A stretch of 64,000 nucleotides of DNA from the NCBI RefSeq assembly GCF_000224145.3, contig NW_004190506.2:752407-816406 (forward strand). The letters run 5' to 3'. The notes below the pieces were generated by a model. The model did no database searches. It was not told the origin of the DNA and saw nothing but the letters and a program-made list of their open reading frames with translations. Below are positions 34,125-47,100 of this stretch, one piece after another; position 1 is the stretch's first letter, and the number at the start of each line of letters is the position of its first letter. The translations under genes and the position numbers were made by a program. Origin of the DNA: Ciona intestinalis. Its lineage: Eukaryota; Chordata; Ascidiacea; Phlebobranchia; Cionidae.

Positions 34125-35341
34125 TTATCCCGACTTGGTGTAGATAAACTTTGCGATAACTTTTCCATGGTCCAAGTCGACGTACTGTAAAGTATCAAAA
34201 AGTTAAATCGCTGACAAAAATTGCTGTAGCTGCATACGATACTAATATGATTCGTATACTATAGCTGTACACCCAGCAAGAGTGTTTTCTATTACTTTTA
34301 ATTGTTAAAATATCCGTAAAAGTCCAAATTCTACTCCGATTAGTTTTTACACTCCTAAATATGTACAGTGTGGTTTGTAAGTGCTTCGTCACATTCTGTA
34401 ATTATTAATTTTCGCACCTAGTAAAGTATTAAATTACACCCAGTGCCATGTAATCTCTATTACCAATATACACGCTCATAAATCAGCAACTGAAGTGGAA
34501 ATTTCCTATACTAAACAAACACTACGTTAGACTTGCTTCAATAAAACTACTCACGTCCGTGAACTCGGTTGGACTCGTCAGTTGTCTGTAGCCGGAATAA
34601 TGAATTCCTTTGTGTTCATATTGTGCCGTGATTTTGTTTGTACCATCATATACTGGTACCGCCTGATGTTAAACGTACAATTGAAATTAAATTTGAAATT
34701 AATTTTACCGATTTTTTTCTGGGTCAGTGTAGGTTCAAGGTGCCCGAACTAATGCACCGGTTTTGGCGTATGTAGTTTCCTTTTTTATTTTGTCGTATAT
34801 AGGTTTCTTCGTTCGTAATTCGTTAAGTCGTCAATTAATAATGATTTCGACAAACCTACGTTTCACTCAATAAATTAACACCACAGACCAGAACACCTAT
34901 ACACCAGCACGTCTTTAAAAATTAAGTCACGAAAAACTTTTTCCTCACCTTCACAGAACCACCAGTTAAAAGTTTGAATTCCGATTCTTTGCCAACTTCC
35001 ATTTCAGTATTCGACACAATTGTTCCAAGTGTCATCTTTTCGACAAACTTGTCTCCGTCTTGTTTAATTTCGATCACAACTTTGGCGTCTTTAATTGCAT
35101 CGATCTTCTCTTGTGGAAAGCCTGAAAAACAAAAAACAATATATTGTTTTTGCATTTTTGCTCTTATGTTTTTAGTGTAAAATAGAAAATGTTGGGGTAA
35201 GATGGGACATGTTTTCATTCTCTTTTGTTATCTCATTTGGTAAACTATATGCTCAGATAACTACTTTCGCTCACCAATATGCTGTAGGACGGCCAATCCA
35301 TTTTCAACTGATTTTCGTGTCCAGGTTCCTGTGAAAGCCAT
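34125..35341 (-). CDS. Fatty-acid-binding protein family member (FABP copy A)
   Basis: Exons on the minus strand: 35341-35275, 35121-34949, 34662-34555, 34184-34125 (67, 173, 108 and 60 nt); 135 aa. Exon number and sizes match the conserved vertebrate FABP layout, including the 173-nt second exon. The protein starts MAFTGTWTRKSVENG and shows VVIEIKQDGDKF, GKESEFKLLTGGSVK and DLDHGKVIAKFIYTK. This is the ten-strand beta-barrel family that carries fatty acids, bile acids or retinoids in the cytosol. The MAFTG start recalls the liver/intestinal/ileal branch, but the ligand cannot be assigned. The likely ligand-anchoring Arg near the C-terminus of many FABPs is Lys here (VIAKFIYTK). Confidence 0.92.
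35191..35242 (+). mobile_element. MITE M1, short end fragment in FABP-A intron 1
   Basis: GTTGGGGTAAGATGGGACAT is followed by TTTTCATTCTCTTTTGTTAT and CATTTGGTA, the left third of M1. Confidence 0.5.
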
Positions 35342-36330
35342 TGCTCTGGTTCAAGTGTTCTGTATAAGAGTAAACCTAACGCTGCAGGTTCGCACTATTT
35401 AACCTACGTTGATTAGGAAAAAATCGCAGTAGGTTATAAATTAACTACACGCTTTAATTGCTCAGCTTTGGTTGTAGATCGTACGTGCCTGGTATAATCG
35501 AACCTTGGACAAGCGTGTTTTCGCATTATGTAATCTGTGTTTATTTTACTTAAGATTTTGTAACCATATTCGGTTAAGCTTGTCTATTCAATGATTTTTA
35601 TGGGCTTTGGTTCTATATCTTTAGTCTTATTTGTAAGAACTTATCTACACTGTCAAAAATAATCTCACCACACAGAAAACAAATTGTAGCTTTTGCTCTG
35701 TTTTTAGTTTTGTTCCAACTCCTAGACTCAAGTGCGCTTTTAATTTGAAATTGTTGCTCAGACCACGCAACCACAGCCGTTGACTCCTCACCGTTTTCTG
35801 CACCGAACACCCGATTACCAGTCACGTTCATATACATAAAACAGATCTTCAAAAAAGCGGGAATGATTCTTTTCGATTTTCTAGTTTTAGCTTTGTGCAA
35901 ACTCACGGTCTAGTCATCTTCCATGCTTTTATTTGGTTTGTGCATTTGTTTAATATGTTTACCCAGCTTACGTCATGCTTTGAAATTTTTCGATTCCATT
36001 CAATACTTTTCCATATGGGCGTTTTTGTTCATTTATTATGCCTAACGGAAACTAATATTGACATTTTTAATGTATATATTTGTTTTGGGTATAGAAAAGC
36101 ATTGATATACTGTTTAAACATACTTGGTATATTAGATTGAAAGTCAGATTTTTAGGGTAAGCTGCTTATCTGCTTCATCCACGTAATAAAATAAGATGTT
36201 ACAACTCTTTAACAAAATATTTTTCTTCTGTTTTATTGGCTAATATTCACATGACGAAGCTACCATTATAAACGTAAATGTAAACGTACATTCAAATAGA
36301 GCAATACACTTTACATCATGACTTCCAGAT
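35342..36330. other. Spacer between the two FABP genes
   Basis: 989 bp containing the promoter of copy A and the 3' UTR of copy B. A 97-codon minus-strand open frame at 35613-35906 has no family match or splice support. No repeats noted. Confidence 0.45.
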
Positions 36331-37875
36331 TCATGCTTGCTTAGTAAAGAAATATCTGGTGATGCATTTTCCGTGGTCTAGATCCATATGCTGCAACCAA
36401 ATCTTGTTTTAAACAATTTTTATAACATAGCATAATTATTTAAAAATATCGATGAATTACAACAGAAAAAACGTATCAGTTTAAATTTATTGAAGGAATG
36501 GTGTATAATACGCCTCGTGTCATATAGTCATGAACAGTTCAACGCGTTATTGAGTGGCCTTAAAATGTTAGTCTGAATGCAAAAATATTTACGTGTATTT
36601 CTGTTAAACAGCATGTAGGTTGCTGTATTTAATAATTATCAAATGTGAATCAGCACTATAAACTGAAATGTGCTTTCTGATATATCTGGTAGACTACACT
36701 ACTTACGTCCACGAATTCTGTTGGGCTTAACAGTTCACGATACCCGTAGTAATGGACACCTTTGTGGTCATATTCAGCTACGGTTTTGTTCGGACCATCG
36801 TACCTTGGAACTGTCTGTTAAATGTAACTTTTATTAGCGATACAATATAGAAACCATGTTATAGTAGGGTGGGAGAATACGGGACATAGTAGGGTGGGAG
36901 AAGAACAGCGGTCAATTGGAGTCGTGAGGATACGGTTTTATAACTTCTTAAATGTTCTGTGTTTACTACCAAATGAGACGAGAAAATAGAATAAAAGTTG
37001 TCCCGTCTTCCCCCACCCTACAAAATATAAAGCTAAAATAGTAAAGTCGATTTTAAATTATTCCCTATCACCTTAACTTCCCCGCCTGTTATAAGAGGTA
37101 TGAGAGATTCTTTTCCAACATGAAAAAATACATCCATAACATTTGTGCCGACGGTAAACTTCTCAAAAAAATTATCACCGTCTTGTTTTAATTCAACGGT
37201 TACCGGAAGACTTGTCATCTCTTTGATTTGTTCCACTGGCATGCCTACATGTGTAAATGTAAATTTAGGTAAAAGGCGTTATTATACGACTACAAACTTT
37301 GTAACCGCAAAGGACATGTGAAATCATGTCGTGTAGCGTTGTATTACACAGCAGTTAAAGATCGCGTTTCGTAACTGAATGATATTTATAGATTTGCGCC
37401 TTGTTTCCATTGTCGGCGTGTGTCCTTGGGTATATACAAGGTACTTAACTTCAAACTAATGGGTTGTCCAAATAGCCAGTCAGGTTACCTTTAAACCAGC
37501 CCCACATGGTAACTCACATCAAGTAAGCACGAAGTGTAATTCCGCCAGAATAAAGAAGTAAACATGTATGTTACAGTGAAGCGGTTTTGCCAACGCCGTT
37601 TACTTTCGTGCATTTACAGATTCATTCAGATACCGTTTACCAGTTTCACGTGATGTAGTTAATATTAGGCTACACCATAAGTACATAAAGCATAAATATC
37701 CAACATATGGTATATGGTGAATATGCAGTTCGAACTCCTATAGCCGTATAGCCTACACTTTATATTGAACAGTCACCGCATAATAAATAAAACAATGTAA
37801 TTTATTACCTACATATCTCAAAACACCATCTGCATTTTCCGCTGATGTTTGGACCCATGTTCCAGTAAACGCCAT
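36331..37875 (-). CDS. Fatty-acid-binding protein family member (FABP copy B)
   Basis: Exons on the minus strand: 37875-37809, 37244-37072, 36814-36707, 36390-36331 (67, 173, 108 and 60 nt); 135 aa. Exon lengths and length of protein equal copy A exactly. It starts MAFTGTWVQTSAENADG and shows TVELKQDGDNFFEKFTVG, GKESLIPLITGGEVK, YDHKGVHYYGYRELLSPTEF and DLDHGKCITRYFFTK. Identity to copy A by eye is about half the residues, so the duplication is not recent. The Arg in ITRYFF is kept here where copy A has Lys, which may change ligand anchoring. Same strand and tandem order suggest local duplication. Confidence 0.92.
36865..37021 (-). mobile_element. MITE M1, rearranged copy in FABP-B intron 2
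   Basis: The terminal string GTAGGGTGGGAGAA occurs twice at the left end, about 28 bp apart. The copy then resumes with GGTCAATTGGAGTCGTGAGG and ends GTCCCGTCTTCCCCCACCCT. About 157 bp, so part of the body was lost when the end was duplicated. Confidence 0.75.
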
Positions 37876-39661
37876 CGTTTCTAATAAATATCTGAGGTGT
37901 AAAGACTATAGACTACAAGTAGCACTATAAAACCCTATCCTCTAGTCTGTGTAGAACTATAGCCTTCAGTCTGAGCAAACAATCTTATATTGAAGCATCC
38001 AGTTTTGAATAACCATCGTTTAAAGTACTTAGAAGGTCTCCCAAGTCTGTTTACATATCTACCTAACACACAGCGATTAATTGTCTCTTATCTTAGCGAT
38101 TAAATAGGGACGAAAGTACCGTAGTATACTGAAGTTACTTCAGTATACTATGTATGTACTATGTACCGTATCTTCGCGCGGTAGGACAAAATCGTTATAA
38201 CACCGGTGTCCTATTTCATACCATATGCCTGTTTGAGTTACCACGACATTGGTTACTTTTAGCATGGCTGCTAGTGCTAATTCAGACAACCCATCAGTGG
38301 CCACTGGGTTGGAGCAATTTCTGTTAATTGTCTTTACCAAGAACACACACCCTGTAATGCCATGGCACCTGAAAATGTCTAATAAATGCTCTTTTATATT
38401 TGCCTAATATTTGGCTTCGTATATGCTCTCGAAAAACGAGCTACGGTAGCCTGCGACTCAAACCAATCTAGATAACTTGATATCTTAGTTTTTTGATTCA
38501 GAGAACAAATTTAATCGCTGATTTTATTGACGCTCAAAGAGATCGCTAATCGGTGAATGTGGTGAGTATATATTGCACGGGAACAAAGCTTGATGATACC
38601 CACAAATAAAAACACGAACACAAGATATCACGAAACGCCATGTGTGTGCTCAGTAACACTTCTGCAATGTGCTGAACGTAGAAAAACCTTGTGTAATTTA
38701 GAAAGGAACTAGGTCCATTAAATCATGTTCACCTGACGTGGCATAGACGGGCAAGTTACAATAATAAGCGATTTTTTAACAAAGGAATCTTTACCTTGCT
38801 AATTATACATAGCCAATATAAACGGAACAAACGACAAAATAAATAATAGAACTCAGTACAACGTATAAAACGGCAAGCTTTGATTTTTGGAGCAACTTAA
38901 TGCTGTGTAAGCTTGTTGAAGGTTACTGGGTTATGGTGTATGGGTGCAAAGTCCTTTATGTGGTTGGCAAGCCCAGGCGATATCAGCTTTTACATTGGTT
39001 TGGAATTAAATCAAGACGGACGGAAAAATACAAGTGGGGGATAAATTGAGATTTAGTGTCAGTTTTACTTTAGTTATAAGTTACGTATTTAGTGTTGTTT
39101 TTATGTTGCTTAGAAAAAACTGTTGCTATGACAGAAAAGATTATAATTATCATATAAAGTAAACAACTGATTAAACATTTGAAAAATAGTCTTGAAAAGG
39201 TATACCCCTACTCGAATAGTGGTACACAACATAAAAAATGGCGTTGCACAACATAAAAAACAAAGGGATAATGTATTTACGCAACATTTTGATAAGAAGA
39301 CAGCAAAAACAGTAAGGAATCAAAAAAAAGGTTCCTGTATCTGAGGATAGATAAAAAATCGTAAAATTTTAATGAAAATTGAAGATGATTTAGCAGTGGG
39401 CTTTAGACTTTGAAAAAAAATGTAATCTCATGCTCGAGTTAACTACAAGTGGTATACTGGTACACTGACACTGGCAAGAGTTGAAAATAAAGGTGGTAGA
39501 GATTGTGTAGTCACTGTACTGTCAGTACGCAATATCTTTCAACCACAGTGAACACTGGGAAACATTCGAAACAACGTAAAGAAAATGGTCTACCTTTGAT
39601 TAATTGGTGACAAAAATTGAAGCAACAGTTTGTCTTTCATGTATCTATGGCAGGTTTGGAC
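37876..39661. other. Intergenic region FABP-B/GNB5
   Basis: Promoter side of FABP-B and 3' side of GNB5. It contains a reverse SINE copy at 38160-38375. An 18-bp inverted repeat (TACTGAAGTTACTTCAGTATAC region) lies at about 38123-38150. The rest is AT-rich without coding signal. Confidence 0.5.
38160..38375 (-). mobile_element. SINE copy, reverse orientation
   Basis: On the minus strand it runs from GGTGCCATGGCATTACAGGG through CAACCCAGTGGCCACTGATG to ATATGGTATGAAATAGGACA and TTATAACGATTTTGTCC. This copy links the head and body seen at 5310-5553 with the tail seen at 7387 and 32995, which is why I treat them as one family. Confidence 0.65.
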
Positions 39662-42600
39662 TTAGGCCCATATCTGTAAAGGAAAGACTCGGTTTTAAAT
39701 TTTAATCAATATGAAAGAATCAATGAATGAGGATAAGGGAGATTACAATCTTTAATATTACATAAGGATTAACTGAATGGCAAGCAATCAGGGAGGTAGT
39801 GAATTACAATTTAGAGACACGTTTCTTTAAAAACTGAAAAAAAATTAAGAAAAAAATTCTATTTTTTTCATACGCCAATATACATGTGTATTAATCTACC
39901 TGTGTAAAGTCTACGAAATAATCATTGCACTGACAAAGCCATTTATTCGAAATATATATCTCTTATATCAATTGGTTGGACAAGAATTGTTCAATTCTAT
40001 GACCACCAGATCAGGGTCAGATTGGTGGAGTTTATTACAGATATACATGTGTGCTTTTGTTTTAAAGCTAATTTTATGTAAAACATGTTAAAAAGTGATT
40101 CTTACTCTTAAAGTTGTATCCCAACTTCCAGTACAGAAGCTTGTGCCATCAGGAGACATCTTTAAGCAGCTGATACGATTTTCGTGGCCGAACAACGCTG
40201 TCAGCTTCTCCCCGGTAATCGTGTCCCACACATGCACGAGGTAGTCATTGTAACCACCAAGTACAATCCGACCTGAAATATACTCAATGTTTTTTTCTCC
40301 TTTAATTTTTTCTTATTTAATAGAAAAAAAAATACTCATGGTCATTGTAAATAAAAGATACTCATTGTAAAAAATCGTTTAACGTTCTCTGTTAAAGGTT
40401 TGCCTATGTTGAGACAATGGGCCAACTGTAGCCTAAATCTGTTCCCAAGGCGCATTGGCTTTAAGACCCCTCCCACAAAGAAAAAAATAAAATAACAAAC
40501 ACATGCAGCTGGTGATGTTGTCTTACCACTGACAGAGAAATCCACAGAATTTACTCCAAACAAGACATTTGGTCGTTCATAACAAGCTATCTCACGGTCG
40601 GCGCGCAAGTCATACATTTTAATCTGAAAAATAAATAAAATCAATTAAGATTTCCGCTTAAAAGCTGTTTTAATCCAAATTCGCAACAAATTTTGAAGAT
40701 AACTATATCGATGTTGTTATGCAGAAACAAATGTAATAATCGAATAGCTACTAAGCAGATGAAACCTCATGTGAATGATATGTATAAAACTGCTTATTGT
40801 TTAAACATTTACGCATCAAGTCTTTACTTGTTACTTTGTAAATTTTATTAGAGTTTTATGGTTACTGAAAACATGTAAAATTTGGTTGAGAACATACTTT
40901 ATTTATATAGGCTATATAAGAAAAATTGAAACAATATTATTCATTTACCGTGCCGTCATCAGAACCTGTTGCAAAAGCTTCACCAGTAGGAAACCACCTG
41001 AAGATATATTAAAATAAGTTAGATTCATGAAACTATATATAGATGTACATAGCATACTTGACTGTGTTGATGTCAGAGTTATGTGTTTGAAAGGATTGAA
41101 TACACTTTGCAGTTCTCATGTCCCATACACAAGCATTCTTGTCACAACCCTGCAACAATATCAAAATATTTATATATTTTTTCATTATAGTCCCAACCAC
41201 AAAAGGGTTAAAAGACCTGCTTATGGTTACATATACAAAAAGTCTATTTTTTGAATACAATTTACAAATAACTATAGCAGAACCAATGACACATTACAAA
41301 ACATATTTAGCTCTGTTTTTATAACATTATTTTCTTCCAATTAAATGTAAATTTGTTTATAAGCGTGTTTTAACAACTGTTGTTTTGTCGATATATATCC
41401 TGTCTTTTCAATTTTTAATATTTCTTGATAACCTAATTAAAAAGAAAAAAAAGTTAATATGATTATGGAAAAAAAAGAATAAGAAATTTGTTTTGTTTTT
41501 GTTGCAACCTACCCCTGATATAAACAAGTTCCCAGTCTCACATGGCGACAATGCTGCATCCATTACATCAGATTGATGACCGTGGAAACTCTGTAATAAT
41601 TGTCCACTTTCCACATCCCATAACGCGCATGTGCTATCTCCTGAAGCTGTTAAGATCTGGGTTGGAAAAATAGAGATATCTCAACCTATTACTGAATAAT
41701 TCATTTTTTACAATTAAAATTTCATATTTTGTGTAGAATGCATACACAACTATGCAGCACCCATGGCCTATTTGTTAAATGCAAGTGATGCGTTAGTAAA
41801 ACAAATAAAATTTTGGCAATGTACCTGGTAATCTGAATGGGTAAAAGTGCATGCAGATATGTAACTTGTGTGCATAGCAACCACTTTTCTTTGTTGCATA
41901 ATAGTTCCTGCCCCAGTGTCTGCAGGTCCAGATGACACTGGGTTTTGTTTGTTGCTTACTGACAGCGTTGATGAATTAGAAGAAGAATTTAATGGGAACA
42001 CGGAACATTTGTTATCCAAGCCACTGTAAAAGAAAGTTGCTCTGCATTAAACTGCCTAAATCTTTTCTCTGCATTAAAAGGTTCAATTTTTGTTATCCCA
42101 TTTTTGGTGTTTAGGCCTCTACCACAAGGAGAACAAAGTCTATATATATATAAAACTAGTCCAAGTATTTGCTTGTGCCAGTTTATCCAACCTTGAAGTA
42201 TGTTTATCATTCCCAATCAGTTAATAATGCATGAGCTTACCCGCAAGCAATGGAGCCTCCAGAAGGAGCGTAAGCACAAGCATTGACCCATGTGGTTGGA
42301 AGGCTAATTGCTTGCTCCTGTTAGAAAACCAAGTTTAGTTAATCCAGTTAAGTATTGACCCGTAGGAAGTACAATTAAAACTTAATGAGGAAACTTGCCT
42401 TATTTGTAGTGAATCCATCCCAAACTAAGATTTTTCCATCCTGTAAGAAGTAAAATGTAACGTCAAAATAAACAGGAGTGATTTCATATTTAAACAATCT
42501 TTTATCAATAAAATAGCAATGCTAACTACTAAAACCTCAAATTGAAAATTACAATGCTTTTTTACGAGAAATTGGCTTGTCAGAATTTGCCCCCAAAAGG

Positions 42601-43112
42601 TCATTTTTTTAATGAGACAGTAACATATGCTTGTTTGTATTACCTGTGATGAACTGACAATTCTACGTTTATCAAGAGACCAATCCATGTCCAGTACTTT
42701 GCCAGTATGTCCTTTAAGTATACGACGGCATCTCACTTGAATGGATGGTGAACCTCCTGCCTTTTTCCCCATAACAAACACTGTTTTTGGAAGCAAACAT
42801 TTAAAGTTTTAACTTTAGTTATAAATATTGCACCTAAAAACATGTTACAAATATCGTCTTAACTTTGTCCATTACTTTAAACCGTAAATGTGACATATGT
42901 ATAACAAATGTACTTTAAAAAAGTAAACAAACAGTTGCCCGAAGTCTTTATTATAGGATATGAGTTAAACTAACAACAAATATAAACAGCAACTCACATT
43001 CGGCATCATTTAAATTCCTTCGATCTGCTTGCAACTTTTTGCGTAGCTGTTCCGCTTCTTTGCGAAGATTTTCTAGCGTGTCGTATCTGGTCGAATTCTT
43101 ATCACTTGCCAT
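39662..43112 (-). CDS. GNB5: G protein subunit beta-5
   Basis: Exons on the minus strand: 43112-42998, 42780-42644, 42440-42399, 42317-42241, 42023-41825, 41656-41513, 41149-41058, 40997-40949, 40623-40527, 40272-40106, 39673-39662; phases all agree, 376 aa (human 353/395). Gbeta5 pairs with GGL-domain RGS proteins (R7 family) instead of Ggamma. An N-terminal coiled coil ([19 protein letters not shown]) precedes seven WD blades. Landmarks: [101 protein letters not shown] and [14 protein letters not shown]. The last exon adds only IWA-stop, matching the family's LRVWA end. Relative to human, there is an insertion with a Ser/Asn-rich loop after VFPL. The intron after exon 3 begins with GC (AAG|GCAAGT). 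Confidence 0.96.
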
Positions 43113-44171
43113 AATATGCGCAGTTGGATTGACACGGCAGCTAACGCGATGTTATTATATTGCTATAAATAGTATATTAGTTTCCCTAAATTTGTACTAA
43201 TGCCTAAGTTTTGCAGTTCACAACAATAACAAATCCTTGTCAATAAAAACAAACCAAACTTATCCGGGAAGTAGGAAACAGCAAGTCCAAATTAAAGTTT
43301 GCTGCAGATTTATATAATAAATAGGTACTTTAACATTTCGGTTTGCGTAACAGCAAATCACACCAAAATATTATGGGAAATAATTTATTTTGTGTGTTTT
43401 GTATGTATCGTTTACATAATAGCAGTATGTATCTGGAGATATGTATGAAATTTCATTTATTTTGCATATTTTTTTACAAATTTAGTCTGTTTAAAGGTTA
43501 CAACAACTTAAACGTTAAAGTTAAAACCAGACTATAGATATCATATACATTTTCGCGTTTAAATCGGGGACCACTTGTATGTTATAAAGCTTTAGGAATA
43601 AACTTTATTATTAAACTAACACATTTTAAGTTATGTTTTTAACTAATAAAAAGCTTCAATTGATATGATTTGTTAAAGTTAAAAATCTGATTTTAACCTG
43701 TAAACATTTTTAAATTCCTGCAGATTTTAAAACGCTGAATAGCAATAAACATTGCCAGTTTATCCACGTTATTCTGCGATATATTAAAGAATAACTTAAT
43801 ATTTGTTTAACATTTGTCAATACATCGTATGTCAAAGGCATATTTGCTGTCTCCTCAACTATTCTTGATAACGAAACGTACAAAGAACTTTGTGAAGGTT
43901 CAAAACCACCGAAGGTTTATACATGAATTCTTCACGGGATGTCTATGATGTACGATTCAGCTTGAAGTTGCTACGCTTCGTATAGTACTTAGTATTCCCC
44001 AACATAAATTTTAAACTTTCATTGTATTTGTATGCGTGACGTAGAGTAGCTTTAGCGCATTTTGAAAGTATACATACTTTAACTTTTTTAGACACCGTTA
44101 AGCAGCAAAGCAAGCGTAGCAATATTGTCAATTATGCTTTGATCAATTCAATGAATAATCGAACAATTAAG
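43113..44171. promoter_or_regulatory. Head-to-head intergenic region GNB5/RhoGEF
   Basis: About 1.06 kb between divergent start codons; AT-rich. No repeats or open frames of note. It likely carries both promoters. An upstream ATG at 44134 opens a two-codon frame (ATG CTT TGA) shortly before the RhoGEF start. Confidence 0.45.
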
Positions 44172-47100
44172 ATGGAGCTTCTTCCTACTTTAGCACCTGT
44201 TTACGTAAGTTTAAATTACATTTTACACATTATTTCACCTATATTGGACTTGTCTAAAAGTTTTTAAAAAGTTTAAATGTTGGGATTATAGTTTGGTATG
44301 TTTAATTTCTTAACTGATATCGTTTTCATTAGGGAGGTGGTCTTATAGTCGCATTTCTACCTGAAGATTATGTTTTACCTGAGAATATTCGTGCATTTGC
44401 CATCTTTAAGGGCAGCAAGCAACGACAGCTAACTGAAGCTAGGGTCTCTGTTGAAGACAATGCTTTCCATGCAGTTATACCAGGTAAACCTGTTTGTATT
44501 GATTGATGTTTTTGGACAATCTTGCACCAAACCAATATCAATGCCTAATTTCTTATAGAAAAAATAGTGGTCTAATAATGTAAATATTTTCCTGATTTCT
44601 CATTGTACCGGAACCAGGCATGTTTTTTTCCGGAAACTTTACTCTCACAGCTTAGTTTAAAAGAAAGTTCATTTTTTGTTTTTTTACAGTAAGTGTAGTA
44701 TCTAGATAGCAGAAAAATAAATATTTTAGTAGGCATATCGATATTAGCAATGAGGTTGTTTTAAATTTACTATTACCGCTCTTATGCTGAACTCCAATGT
44801 GTAAGTAGGCAGTTGAAACTGATGTAGTAAACTTATTACTAGATGAAGTGTATTCCTCTTAAGTGCATGCTTGAAGTGAGATGTTTCATATGATGTGGCA
44901 ATCTATTATATATTCTTTCCTTTGGGTGACATTTTTTTTCTATAGACAGAAAGTTGTTTGTTATGTTTCATAGGTTGTTGTTAAAAGCTAGTATTGACAC
45001 AGTTAATTCTAAGAGGCTAATTTGGTATGTAAAATTTATATTTTGATATTAGGCGTAGGTTTAGTGTATTCACAATTACTTTATAATAAAGTTTCTGCAT
45101 TTTTCTGTTAACCATTGTTGCAAAATAAATATTTTTCCAGAGATAAATCCGTTAACCCAATTGTTAACAAGTCACCTTAACCTACACTATATAGGCTATT
45201 AATATTGTGTATAGTTTTAGTATGATTTCAATTACTTTATAATAAAATTTCTGCATTGTTGCTAAAGGAATAGTTTCTGAAAGTTAAATTCGTTAAGCCA
45301 ATTGGTAAATTAAAGTAACCAGAGGATTACTTAAATATTTGATTCTCAAATTCATGCTTCTATTTTTGTCTTATTCTCGTCATCTTACCCAACCTCCTGG
45401 TGAACATGAGACTTTATCATCTTATTAGTTGTGTGTGTTAAAAACATCTTCTTTTGTGTTGCTGCTTACCCTGTGGCAGGTGTACCTAGGAGACAATGTC
45501 TCTTCAATTGTCTCCAAGTGGCACACCATTCTCTTGTGTCAGTGCAGTTCGTGTAGCGGTGTATTAAGTTAGATTACCTTGTATAAAGCTTATGTACCAC
45601 CGGGGCTGAGCTCTATTTGTTTAAGATAACGGAAACTGTAAGAGTAAAAGTTCTCTCCTCATGTGGATGTTTATTTCGGAAACAGAAAAGGTTATTGACT
45701 TTTTCAATTATTAAATTGCCAAACACTTAGGTTCCTATTAAACATTAATTACTTCAGATGAGATGTCAGTGAGGTTTACAGCCATAACAGAAAGACTTTC
45801 AGTTCTGCTGAAGTAATCTGCCTATATATGTTGCAGTAGTTTTCATATGCATTTTGTGTTTTGTCAGTCGGCCTATGTTGTTAAATGCAACTAAAGAAAC
45901 ATAGTTTTACAAGGCAGATGTATTTGAACTATCTGCACGGTTTTATTGTTTACTTTACATTACGATTCATTTCATATTTCAGCAGCAAAGTTTTAATAAC
46001 CCGACTTTACAATGAAAATTGCATTAGCCTTATTTAACAGTGGTGTACAACAGAACATAAAAGTACTATTATATTTATGTGTGTGGTGCAGGAAATACCC
46101 ATAAACCTAAAGTGTATTATATGCATGTTTACGCGATGGTTCATCAGTTAGTGTTTGTTAAGTAAACATCAATTGAGTGGACACACATCTTGTCACATGG
46201 CAGTCAATTCCGGCTAACAGAGCGATTGATCTTTGGCAGAGGAAGGTCCTTGGTATTGGTAATAGAGAATGTGAATATTGGCTAGTTAATATATGGGCCA
46301 ATGTTTGCTTGATTAGAAAAGCACATATTTGTTTGAGCCAGACCAAAATATGAATTAGTCAGTATAGATATTATTTATATCTGTAGTGAGGTTGGGATTG
46401 AAAGGGCTGTTAAAATTGAATGTACATTTTATATATTTATTGCAAAGGTTTAAAAGGATTTAAGTGAAGAAAATTGAGGCCTATTGAGTTTTTTTTACAT
46501 TTTATTTCAATAATTTTCATTGTTGCATCAATTGTAATTTTTATTTGCTTATTTAGGCTGTTACAATATAAAAAAAAGTCCATTTCTCTTCCCTTTGTAA
46601 TAATGTACAGTTCCTCTTTAATCTTTAACAAACCAATTCATTTTTTATATAACCAAAGTTTTAGTCGTGTAGCAGTAAAAGTTTTGAAAGGTGTAATAAT
46701 AAGTTTAAATTTGCCAAATAAGTTTTTAATCTGTTCCTTCAGATCATGAGCCACCAGAAGAAGTAGAAGTATCTGTGTATATTCAACTACCCTCTGGTGA
46801 AGGGGATACCATTGCAAGCGAGCGATTTACTTATTACCTTGATCAAACCTGTTATCTTGCTCGCTACTTGGCTGCCAGGTACAGTGAAACATTTTTGACT
46901 TATGTAATGATTTATGTTATGTAAGGACTGATTTGGCTGAGATTTTACTGCGAGGCACGCTACGGAATTAGGCATGAGTTGGCCTGTTACCAACCTAGTA
47001 TATATTTATAATTACATATTTTATTGTATTTTCTTTCTATATATTTTGAATCCTTTTTATTTTCACAGCAGCACTCCTTTTAAGATTAATCCTTTACTTA

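Noticed and set aside
35613..35906. 97-codon minus-strand frame with CFLCGEIIF
   Set aside because: The Cys pair briefly suggested a zinc finger, but no second Cys/His pair follows and no exon partner was found.
38123..38150. Short palindrome near TACTGAAGTTACTTCAGTAT as an operator
   Set aside because: Short perfect palindromes occur by chance in AT-rich DNA. Nothing ties it to a promoter.
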